Of a stretch of DNA of 64,000 nt, positions 45,383 through 53,433 are shown piece by piece. The notes under the pieces were generated by a model. That model did no database searches, was not told where the DNA came from, and saw only the letters and a program-made list of their open reading frames with translations. Source of the stretch: Lachnospiraceae bacterium (lineage in GTDB: Bacteria; Bacillota; Clostridia; Lachnospirales; Lachnospiraceae); assembly GCA_017500935.1 (NCBI GenBank), contig JAFVXW010000046.1, positions 62,001 through 126,000 on the forward strand, given 5' to 3'. The position numbers and the translations under genes are program-made. Each line of letters begins with the position of its first letter. The first letter of the stretch is position 1.

Positions 45383-46201
45383 ATGCCTATCACATCCGAC
45401 TTTCATCTGCACTCTTCTTTTTCCGGGGATTCCAATACCCCTATGGAAGAAATGATAAAAAGTGCTGTTTCAAAAGGGTTTCGCTCTATCTGTTTTACGG
45501 AACATATGGATATGGACTATCCGGTAACCGAAGAATCCCCCGAAGGAATCTTTACTGTCAACACGGATTCCTATCTGTATGAACTTGCAAAATTAAAAGA
45601 GGTCTACGAAAATCAGATCAAAGTGCTTTTTGGCATTGAGCTTGGTGTCCAGCCCCATCTTATGCGCGAGCTTGCACGTTACGCCAAATCCTACGAATTT
45701 GACTTCATCATAGCATCCACGCATACCGTAAAAAGGCTGGATCCTTATTACCCTTCTTATTTTGAAAACAGAACCGATGAAGAAGCATACAGACAATACT
45801 TTGAAGAAGAACTGCTCTGCATGAGATCCTTTTCCAATTTCGATGTCTACGGTCACATTGATTATGTCATCCGCTACGGAAAGACCATCGATACCGAATA
45901 TTCCTATGACAAATACGCCGATCTTTTTGAAAAAATGATCGACCGCCTGCTGGATATGGAAAAAGGTATTGAGATCAACACCGGCGGCCTCCGCAAAGGT
46001 CTGCGCGAAGCCAATCCCTGCAGTGACTTTCTGCGCCGCTACCGTCAAAAAGGCGGCGAGATCATCACTGTCGGTTCCGATGCACACAATCCGGCCGATC
46101 TGGGCGCCGATTTTGACCGGGCAGCTGCCATCTTAACAGACTGCGGTTTTAAATACTACACCACCTTTGACAAACGTGTCCCCGCTTTCCACAAAATCTG
46201 A
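45383..46201 (+). CDS. PHP-domain phosphoesterase, histidinol-phosphatase (HisJ/HisK) family
   Basis: 272 aa. PHP metal-binding motifs in order: DFHLHSSFSGD, CFTEHMD, ASTHTV, YGHIDYVIRYG and GSDAHNP, which together form the trinuclear metal site. The length and motif set match the HisJ-type histidinol-phosphatases, but no histidine biosynthesis gene is nearby, so a different phosphate ester is possible. ATG at 45383 follows AAAGGAGAAC. It ends 1 bp from the stop of a convergent gene. Confidence 0.88.
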   Translation: MPITSDFHLHSSFSGDSNTPMEEMIKSAVSKGFRSICFTEHMDMDYPVTEESPEGIFTVNTDSYLYELAKLKEVYENQIKVLFGIELGVQPHLMRELARYAKSYEFDFIIASTHTVKRLDPYYPSYFENRTDEEAYRQYFEEELLCMRSFSNFDVYGHIDYVIRYGKTIDTEYSYDKYADLFEKMIDRLLDMEKGIEINTGGLRKGLREANPCSDFLRRYRQKGGEIITVGSDAHNPADLGADFDRAAAILTDCGFKYYTTFDKRVPAFHKI

Positions 46202-46202
46202 T

Positions 46203-47036
46203 CTATCTTGCGGCCGCCTGCCGGTACTCATCCTGCAGGCGGCTGATATTTTCCTGCATAAACCGGTCATATTCATCCGCTCTGCCATCTTCCTTCTTTG
46301 CTGCCGCTTCCGAAAATCTGTTGTATACTTCCGACTGCATCCATTCTGTGCTGCACTGTTCCAGCTGCCGTTCAAGCCCCATGGACGCCTGATACAGATC
46401 AGGTTTCTGCGACAGAAAATCCACATATTCCTGTGCCGGCAAAAGCATTCTCATGGCAGCCAGATACTGTCTGGCACTTTCCTGATTCTGACTGATCCGG
46501 TAAGCCTGTCCAAAAGACTGTGCCGCCTTTTCAAACCAGAACATTCCTGCCTGCGCAACCCCTGTATTATGCCATACCGCTGCCAGCAGAAAACTGTCTG
46601 CCCCCATCGGTTTTTTAAGCAGTTCGTCATATTCTTCCAGGGCTCTGACAAAACTGCCGTTTTCCAGAAAATAATCGCCTCTGCTTTTGCGGCGTCTGTG
46701 TTCGTCCGTATCCGCATTGGCACGAAGCACTTTGAGCAGATTCTCCACTTCCTGCTTTTCATAATAACAGGTGTAGCCAAACAGCTCCTGCACAAAATTT
46801 TCCATTGTATTTTCTTTTTTCTGTGTCAGTTCCAGTCTGGAGGCCAGCTGTGTCAATCCGCACTGCTGTCCGATCCATTCTGTCAGACCTTCTGAAAACA
46901 GGGAAGGCTCCAGAGCCCATATATTTTCCTTCAGAAAATAGCACAGTTCTTCTATATTCCAGATATGCACCCTTGCACGTTCAAAATAATAGGGTACTTC
47001 CGCATTTTGTCCAAGACACAGATAAACTCTTCCCAT
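46203..47036 (-). CDS. TPR-like protein of a three-gene operon, function unknown
   Basis: 277 aa from ATG at 47036 (AGAAAGGAA SD); the in-frame extension into the upstream gene is excluded. The N-terminal 90 residues are a globular region beginning GRVYLCLGQNAEVPYYF with several aromatics. After a charged linker, TPR-like helices follow (RGDYFLENGSFVRALEEYDEL, WHNTGVAQAGMFWFEKAAQSF, AYRISQNQESARQYLAAMRML). No signal peptide or membrane segment. It follows the Hsp70-like gene by 16 bp. A role as an adaptor for that protein is inference only. Confidence 0.75.
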   Translation of the reverse strand: MGRVYLCLGQNAEVPYYFERARVHIWNIEELCYFLKENIWALEPSLFSEGLTEWIGQQCGLTQLASRLELTQKKENTMENFVQELFGYTCYYEKQEVENLLKVLRANADTDEHRRRKSRGDYFLENGSFVRALEEYDELLKKPMGADSFLLAAVWHNTGVAQAGMFWFEKAAQSFGQAYRISQNQESARQYLAAMRMLLPAQEYVDFLSQKPDLYQASMGLERQLEQCSTEWMQSEVYNRFSEAAAKKEDGRADEYDRFMQENISRLQDEYRQAAAR

Positions 47037-47052
47037 AATGTTCCTTTCTGAT

Positions 47053-48369
47053 TTACAGCACAAACTCTTCTTCCCACAGTCTGTGGGTGGCAGGATAAAA
47101 CTCTCCAAATCCCAGATCCTCCATGGAAAGCTTTACTGTTTCCACGCTGGTCATCTCAATTTCCAGACGGATTCTGGTGGTACGCGCCGGCCTTTTGGGA
47201 AGTCCGGTCAGTGTCACCGACACCTCTTTGATCTTCCTGCCGTCAACAGGTGTGATGCGCAGTGAAAAGCTATCCTCATCTTCCAGCAAAAAATCACACT
47301 TCTTTTTGGCATCATACCAGTTGGTACCGGCATTCAAAAGTGCCAGATAGGCATCGCTGCCCCTTCTGACCACAAAAATGCCCACATTGGCCTTGATCAT
47401 ATCCTGTCCCAAAAACACATAGCCATCGGCCGCAGATCCCGGGACAAGACGCTCTTTTGCCGCGTAACAGGCTCCTTTGCTGTACAGGTTATTTCCCAGA
47501 AATACGCGTCTTTTGCTGCACATAAGCGCCAGCGCCTTCTGATACCACGCCCCATCAAAGCCTGTTCCGATCAGATAAATGGTGGAAACGCTACGCGCAG
47601 CCAGAACCGGTGCAACAGCCTCACAGAATTTCTGATCCAGAAGCATACCGCTTCTTTTTTCTTCCAAAGGCTCCAGGCCGCTCTGTATTTTCTGAATCTC
47701 TTCAAAATGCTGTTCATCGATGATAACCGCCGCCGGACGCGTTTTTTTATTGATTCCGAAACAGTATGTACGCAGTCCGTTTTCATCCAGTTCACACAGC
47801 AGTACATCCTGTGTCCAAAGCTGTGGCGGCTGATTGATATTATAATAGTAAAAGCACTCCGCTCTTCCTGTCACATAACAATTCTGTACCGGCAGTTCCA
47901 GCAAAGCTGCAGCTCTCATCAGCGCATCCACCACCGGTCTGGATACCGTTTCAACAGAAAACACAAATCCGGCAATCTGCTGTATCGGTAGAATCGGTGT
48001 CAGAAATGACAGACTCCGTTTTATAAACAAAGATAAAAGCACCACAGGATCAAAGGATTCTTCTCCTATCAAAACCGCTTCTTCTTTACAGGCGCGCTCC
48101 AAAAGATCTGTCACCAGCACTGCCTGTCCGTCCTGTCCAGCTGTCTGCGCATCTCTGCCAAACAGCCAGATATCCCTGGAAGAAACCCTTCCCAAAACTG
48201 CAGGGATTAGATAATCTTCCTCACCGGCCACCTGACTGACAGTCTCTGGCTTTGTACTTCCAGGCAGCCAATAACTGATCTGGGCATAGCTATTCCCAAG
48301 ATCATATCCGACTACAGCCTTAGCCTGCTCTGTTTTACCTGCTCCCTCTTTCTTTTTATCAAAAAACAT
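47053..48369 (-). CDS. Hsp70/actin-fold protein of unknown function (probably DUF5716 family)
   Basis: 438 aa from ATG at 48369 (AGGAAGG SD). Residues 19-32 (VVGYDLGNSYAQIS) match the phosphate-1 loop of the Hsp70/actin ATPase fold. A degenerate phosphate-2 region appears as LLCELDENGLRTYCFGI (around 190-206), and IYLIGTGFDGAWYQKAL resembles the adenosine motif, followed by CYAAKERL. The C-terminal about 100 residues (from KANVGIFVVRRG) are beta-rich and replace the classic substrate-binding domain. No membrane segment. The catalytic Asp/Gly pattern of phosphate-2 is weakened, so it may bind rather than hydrolyse ATP. The DUF5716 label is from memory. Confidence 0.75.
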   Translation of the reverse strand: MFFDKKKEGAGKTEQAKAVVGYDLGNSYAQISYWLPGSTKPETVSQVAGEEDYLIPAVLGRVSSRDIWLFGRDAQTAGQDGQAVLVTDLLERACKEEAVLIGEESFDPVVLLSLFIKRSLSFLTPILPIQQIAGFVFSVETVSRPVVDALMRAAALLELPVQNCYVTGRAECFYYYNINQPPQLWTQDVLLCELDENGLRTYCFGINKKTRPAAVIIDEQHFEEIQKIQSGLEPLEEKRSGMLLDQKFCEAVAPVLAARSVSTIYLIGTGFDGAWYQKALALMCSKRRVFLGNNLYSKGACYAAKERLVPGSAADGYVFLGQDMIKANVGIFVVRRGSDAYLALLNAGTNWYDAKKKCDFLLEDEDSFSLRITPVDGRKIKEVSVTLTGLPKRPARTTRIRLEIEMTSVETVKLSMEDLGFGEFYPATHRLWEEEFVL

Positions 48370-48385
48370 GCAACTTCCTTCCTGC

Positions 48386-51300
48386 TTATGATCCGTTAAG
48401 CGGTCCAAACAATCTGGACACATAAAACTGCATTTTCATATATTCCTGCTGCAAAGGCAGACTGTCCGCCTCTTTTTTCTCAAGCTGTTTTTCACAGACG
48501 GCACTGAGCATGGCGTAACGGCTTTGCTTTTCGTCCTGCTGCGAAACGGCAGGCTTTAAAAAACCGCTTTCCAGAATCTGATCGTCCTGCTGCCTAAGTG
48601 TGATATAATACTGCAGCGTTTCTCCGGGAAACAAAAGAAACTCTGCAGCATGGATACCGTCACAGATCCAGCGCATTTTAACGCTTCGGTATGCTTCCTG
48701 GGCAGCTTCGTCTCTGATCGTACGCCAGTGGATCCAGACTTCCTTCTGCATCACCCTGCGGCAGACCACAAAACTTTTGTCCGACAGATACACTGCCTGC
48801 GGCAGAATATCTCCATAATGCTTCAACACCGGCAGATATTTTCCGTTCCGGTACATTTTTTCAGCAATCTGCAGCAGATTCCTGTCGGTATCTGTATTTC
48901 GGGATTCCCGGTTGCGGGCATAATATTCCAGATATGCGATTTCACACATTTCAGAAATCCGCTCCTTCTGCCGCATCTGCTGTCCGATCATCTGGATAAC
49001 CGAAATATGGATCGGCTCATCCATCATCACATAACGGCAGGCACAGCGATGCAAAAAAGCACCTGTTACCCTGCTGCTGCCGCCTTCACGCACATACTGC
49101 CGCAAAAGATCGGTCCGTTCAGAAACATCCGCCCCTGTAAAGAGCATCTGCAGGATCATGCGCTCGCATAACCCAAAGGTATCCAGTTCAAAACCTTCTG
49201 CCGCATGATAAATGGCATCCAGCTCCGTAATGCTTCCCTGATAACATTCCGCCAGCTGCTGCAAAATACCGGCATCATATTTGCCGCAAAGCACCGCCCT
49301 GGCACAAAGAGAGGTCAGATAACTGTCATCGGGTCTGGTCTGTTCTCCCAGCATTCTGCCGCACAAACGCATTAACAATCCTGCATCCATCCGTCGGATA
49401 TCTGTACCTGCAAGCCATGCATAGCCTTTTTCATAGAAACCACGCTGTATCAGCATCTCTGCAATTTTTCCCTGTTCTGAGGGCTCTGCCTGCTCTTGTG
49501 TGATCTTTTCCAGAAAATCATCCAGCTGCGGCGTGTTATCTTTTCCGGTAAAATAGGAAAACAGTCCGCTGTGTATCTTCCGGCAATAATGCTTCTCCAG
49601 CTGCGTACAGCAAGTAAGTGCCAGATAGTTCGAAACATTGTCTTCTCTTATTTCTGTATCTTCGCCGTCTAAAACCGCCATATGATACCCGAACCATTCT
49701 CCCGCAAAAGGGGCAGTCCTTTCAAATATTTCCCTGTCAGAAAACAGCCGGTCCACTTTGGTGTCCTCTGTATCCGCAATGAAATAACCCTCCTGTGTCT
49801 GCCACAAAAGAAGATCCTCTTTGCTGTACAAGTCCACTTCCGTACATTCCCCATTTACGGCATAGCGGTCGATTCTGTCAAGCTTTGCCCGGACAACCGC
49901 CAGCTTTGTACAATCTGTTTTTTTGTATACTTCTGCCCTGGTAAGCAGCTGTGCCAATGCCTGCGCATTGTCAGCTGTCAGAAGCGCTCCCTGTACCATT
50001 CCGGTATACAAATACGCCAAAGGTCTGCTGATCTTTCCTTTTTGCAGCTGTGCTGTCACAAACCGTTCGATCAGGGGCCTGTACGCCGCATACAGATCAG
50101 CATCTTCCCTGCAGTGCTTTTGCACATACGCATACAGATATGCGGCCTGCTCCGGTTCCAGATCACTCTGATATGCAAAATACATCAGGATAATACGTGG
50201 AATTTCCACCTGTCTGCCCAGATCCAGACTCATCATGTAATATTCGTACAGCCGTGTGATCCTAAGGCTCTCCTCTACTCCTTTTGCATACCATTCAAAA
50301 TATTTTCTGCCGCTTTTTGCCCCCTTGATCAGCAGGGTACAGATTGCCTGCAGAATCTCTGTATCCGGCTTCATCTCATAACAGCGGCATAAAATCTGAT
50401 ATAAATGCCGGTCATAATACTTTTCCCGTCCTGCCATATACAGAATCTGTCCGATCAGATTCTGTGTCAGCATCCGTTTTTTTGCGCCATAGTACAGAAT
50501 ACGGATCACATGGTCTTCAAGCTTTGGCAAAAGGGCCGGATTGGCATTCAAAAGCTGCAGCGTTTCCAGATATAAAACAGGGCTGACACATCCCTGCTTA
50601 AAACAGCTCTCCAAAAACATCCATCTGGAAGAGGCATTGCGGTTTATATCCCCGGATAAATATAAGAGCAGCCAGGCAATTCTCCACTCTCCGGGATTTT
50701 GGGCAAACATCTCCTTCACCCGGCGTTCCACCGCTGCAGTATAAGTTTCTTTTTGTACATAAAGGGTATCCAGATACAGATAGTAACACAAAACTGCCGG
50801 TGTCATCTCATCCATAAAAGGCTCTGCATGCTCAAGGATCCATCCTGCCTCTTCAAATTTTTCCTGTGTAATAAACAGATGAGCCTTAAACAGCTTTGCT
50901 TCCACACTTTTATCCGTCAGATAATACAGCTTGTCAGCGCATTCCGCAGCCTGCTGCTGCCAGCTTTCCATATCAATGCGTCTGGTACGCAGCTGCTCAT
51001 ACAAAGAGATCAGCTGCAGATTGTACTGTTTCGCCTCTCTTCTGTTGTATTCTTTGCTGCGGTTCTGCAGATTTTGACTCTCTGCAATTACCTCCACACA
51101 AAAACTGCCTTCCGGCCATTCAAACTCCACTTTTCCAAAATTGCGTCCGGCATGCAGCATCTGTTCATCGATCATCACAGAAAGGGTACACTGATTGCCC
51201 AAAAAAGAATCTTCTGTCAGCTTCTTTGTATCTGCCGACAGAAACGCGCCCTCTGTCCGCACTGTCAGTCCCACAGCACCCCAGCCGCTTTTTGTGATCA

Positions 51301-51940
51301 CCAACTCTTCTCTGACACTCCTGCGCAGATCCTTCACCTGAATCTGTGACTGCGCACAACTATAGACAACCGGCTGTTTTTTGCCGGCTGCGGTCAGAAA
51401 CTGATCCACATGATAGGCATTGCCGCGTTCTGCACTGAATCCTCTGTATAAAATGCGGATTTTTTCCTCTTCCTGTTCCAGAATCTTATCAAAATCCGGG
51501 TGATAAAATAACTGTACCGCTTCCTGCCAGTATGCACGGGCCAGATTCACAAAATGCTGCAGACTGCTTATCTCACCGATCTTAGACTGTAAAACCCGAT
51601 CTGCCGCCGTGATCCGGTAAGGCAGCCGGTATTCACCGCAGTCAGAAATGATCTGAAAATACCCTTCCCGGCTTTCGCCCGGCTCCATTTTGCAGGCATC
51701 AAAAGTATAGATCATTGTTTCCCGGTTTCCGCAAAACCACGGTACCGGTATTTTGATCCGCACATCATCGGCCAGCACATAGCCTTCTGCTTCCATGTTC
51801 TCCGGACAAATGATCTCAAAACTGCCCTCTGCTGCCTGCCCTGTCAAAGGAGACAGTTCTATCTCTTTACAGGAAAAAGAAAGCTCTGTTTTATTCATCT
51901 TCCAGCGCTCTTCCAAAACCCGTTCCCGTATTTTTTTCAT
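48386..51940 (-). CDS. Large helical-repeat protein of unknown function (probably DUF5717 family)
   Basis: 1184 aa from ATG at 51940, 8 nt after a strong AGGAGG; a second in-frame ATG lies 14 codons on. An N-terminal beta-rich part (about 20-290) contains LSPLTGQAAEGSFEI and VDQFLTAAGKKQPVVYSC. It is followed by about 700 residues of TPR/solenoid-like helices (AKLFKAHLFITQEKFEEAGWIL, RISEMCEIAYLEYYARN) and a short C-terminal beta region. No signal peptide or membrane span. First gene of the operon with the Hsp70-like protein and the 277 aa TPR protein, separated by only 16 bp each. Function unknown; family label from memory. Confidence 0.75.
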   Translation of the reverse strand: MKKIRERVLEERWKMNKTELSFSCKEIELSPLTGQAAEGSFEIICPENMEAEGYVLADDVRIKIPVPWFCGNRETMIYTFDACKMEPGESREGYFQIISDCGEYRLPYRITAADRVLQSKIGEISSLQHFVNLARAYWQEAVQLFYHPDFDKILEQEEEKIRILYRGFSAERGNAYHVDQFLTAAGKKQPVVYSCAQSQIQVKDLRRSVREELVITKSGWGAVGLTVRTEGAFLSADTKKLTEDSFLGNQCTLSVMIDEQMLHAGRNFGKVEFEWPEGSFCVEVIAESQNLQNRSKEYNRREAKQYNLQLISLYEQLRTRRIDMESWQQQAAECADKLYYLTDKSVEAKLFKAHLFITQEKFEEAGWILEHAEPFMDEMTPAVLCYYLYLDTLYVQKETYTAAVERRVKEMFAQNPGEWRIAWLLLYLSGDINRNASSRWMFLESCFKQGCVSPVLYLETLQLLNANPALLPKLEDHVIRILYYGAKKRMLTQNLIGQILYMAGREKYYDRHLYQILCRCYEMKPDTEILQAICTLLIKGAKSGRKYFEWYAKGVEESLRITRLYEYYMMSLDLGRQVEIPRIILMYFAYQSDLEPEQAAYLYAYVQKHCREDADLYAAYRPLIERFVTAQLQKGKISRPLAYLYTGMVQGALLTADNAQALAQLLTRAEVYKKTDCTKLAVVRAKLDRIDRYAVNGECTEVDLYSKEDLLLWQTQEGYFIADTEDTKVDRLFSDREIFERTAPFAGEWFGYHMAVLDGEDTEIREDNVSNYLALTCCTQLEKHYCRKIHSGLFSYFTGKDNTPQLDDFLEKITQEQAEPSEQGKIAEMLIQRGFYEKGYAWLAGTDIRRMDAGLLMRLCGRMLGEQTRPDDSYLTSLCARAVLCGKYDAGILQQLAECYQGSITELDAIYHAAEGFELDTFGLCERMILQMLFTGADVSERTDLLRQYVREGGSSRVTGAFLHRCACRYVMMDEPIHISVIQMIGQQMRQKERISEMCEIAYLEYYARNRESRNTDTDRNLLQIAEKMYRNGKYLPVLKHYGDILPQAVYLSDKSFVVCRRVMQKEVWIHWRTIRDEAAQEAYRSVKMRWICDGIHAAEFLLFPGETLQYYITLRQQDDQILESGFLKPAVSQQDEKQSRYAMLSAVCEKQLEKKEADSLPLQQEYMKMQFYVSRLFGPLNGS

Positions 51941-51988
51941 GACAACCGCCTCCTGATCCAAGTTCGCACATAAGTTCTCTTTTCATCC

Positions 51989-52017
51989 ATTCTACTCTAA
52001 AAATCAGATCGGCACAA
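51989..52017 (-). promoter_or_regulatory. Predicted promoter of the three-gene Hsp70-like operon
   Basis: Minus-strand -35 TTGTGC (52012-52017), 17 bp spacer, -10 TAGAAT (51989-51994), about 45 bp before the ATG. It shares the 105 bp gap with the divergent SpoIID-like gene, whose plus-strand -10-like TATGAT is at 52037-52042. Confidence 0.65.
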
Positions 52018-52066
52018 CTGCTTTTTTCCGGCATATTATGATAGAAAAATACACCGAGGTAAAACC

Positions 52067-53332
52067 ATGCCCACTGCCTTTCATGCTTCCCGGCAAGCTG
52101 ACAGCAGCACCGGCCGTCTGCAGATCAATGTTACTTCCCTGACCGGATTTTTCCCTGTCCAAAACGCATCGGTCACGATAGCCGACAGCCGGACACCGGA
52201 AAATATCATCGAGCAGGTACTCACTGATGAATCCGGCCAGACACAGCCAATCGAACTTCCGGCTCCCGCTTTTGCCTACTCTCAGACTCCGCAGCAGCCC
52301 AAACCTTATACCGACTACAATATTGAAATTCAGGCAGAAGGTTATGAACCGGTGCGGATCATCGGTTCAGAACTGCTTCCCGGAGAACTCAGCCTCCAGC
52401 CGGTTTCCATGCGTCCCCTGACCCAGACTTCTGCACTGGAAGAAGATATTGATATCCCTGCTCATACCCTGTATGGAGAATATCCGCCCAAAATACCAGA
52501 ATCCGAGATAAAAGTTGACGCCGAAACCGGCGAGATCGTACTGGGACGTGTGGTAATTCCGGAATATGTGGTGGTTCATGACGGTGTCCCCTCTGATTCC
52601 AGCGCACCCAATTATTATGTCCGCTACAAAGACTACATCAAAAATGTGGCTTCTTCGGAAATCTACGCAACCTGGCCTGAAAGCACGATCTATGCCAATA
52701 TTCTGGCGATCCAGTCGTTTACACTTAACCGTGTTTACACGGAGTGGTACAGAAATCAGGGTTATTCTTTTACCATCACCTCTTCCACTGCCTACGACCA
52801 GAAATTCATCTACGGCAGAAATATTTACTCCAACATCGACCGCCTGGTGGACTCCATTTTTGCCAATTACCTTTCCCGCCCCGGTATCCGCCAGCCCATT
52901 TTTACCAGCTACTGCGACGGCAACCGTGTACAGTGTCAGGGGCTCTCCCAATGGGGTTCCAAAACACTGGGCGATCAGGGATATTCTGCCATTGAGATCA
53001 TCCGCTATTATTACGGAAATGACATGTATATCAACACCGCTCCCGCCATCAGCGGCATCCCTGCTTCCTGGCCGGGTTACGATCTTTCCATCGGCGCAAG
53101 CGGTCCCAAGGTCCGCCAGATTCAGGAGCAGTTAAACCGGATTGCCAGAAACTTTCCCGCGATCCCCCAGGTAACCGCCGACGGTATTTACGGCAGCCAG
53201 ACCGCAGATGCTGTCCGTGTGTTCCAGCGTATTTTTGACCTTCCCCAGTCCGGGATCATCGATTATCCCACATGGTATGAAATTTCCAATATTTATGTCG
53301 GTGTCAGCAGGATTGCGGAGCCGGGAACGTAA
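52067..53332 (+). CDS. SpoIID/LytB-like protein with C-terminal peptidoglycan-binding domain
   Basis: 421 aa. The N-terminal region (about 15-115) looks like a carboxypeptidase-regulatory/Ig-like fold (LQINVTSLTGFFPVQNASVTI, YNIEIQAEGYEPVRI). The middle (about 180-325) resembles SpoIID/LytB: ILAIQSFTLNRVYTEWY, then CQGLSQWGSKTLGDQGYSAIEI and IRYYYG. The end (about 340-415) is a PG_binding_1 domain (GPKVRQIQEQLNRIARNFP, DGIYGSQTADAVRVFQR). No signal peptide or membrane segment is visible, which is odd for a wall-binding protein. It may act in the mother cell or spore, or reach the surface another way. GAGGT SD before ATG. Confidence 0.85.
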   Translation: MPTAFHASRQADSSTGRLQINVTSLTGFFPVQNASVTIADSRTPENIIEQVLTDESGQTQPIELPAPAFAYSQTPQQPKPYTDYNIEIQAEGYEPVRIIGSELLPGELSLQPVSMRPLTQTSALEEDIDIPAHTLYGEYPPKIPESEIKVDAETGEIVLGRVVIPEYVVVHDGVPSDSSAPNYYVRYKDYIKNVASSEIYATWPESTIYANILAIQSFTLNRVYTEWYRNQGYSFTITSSTAYDQKFIYGRNIYSNIDRLVDSIFANYLSRPGIRQPIFTSYCDGNRVQCQGLSQWGSKTLGDQGYSAIEIIRYYYGNDMYINTAPAISGIPASWPGYDLSIGASGPKVRQIQEQLNRIARNFPAIPQVTADGIYGSQTADAVRVFQRIFDLPQSGIIDYPTWYEISNIYVGVSRIAEPGT

Positions 53333-53363
53333 GGAATAAGAAAAGTCATAAGTATTACAGACT

Positions 53364-53412
53364 AAAAAATCCTGATTCAAATCTAATGACGGATTTGAAC
53401 CAGGATTTTTTT
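53364..53412. terminator. Bidirectional terminator between SpoIID-like gene and htpG
   Basis: Long inverted repeat: AAAAAATCCTG plus ATTCAAATC (53364-53383) pairing with GATTTGAA plus CCAGGATTTTTTT (53392-53412), small bulges, between two convergent genes. Confidence 0.9.
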
Positions 53413-53433
53413 CATTATATTTGGGTTTTAATT

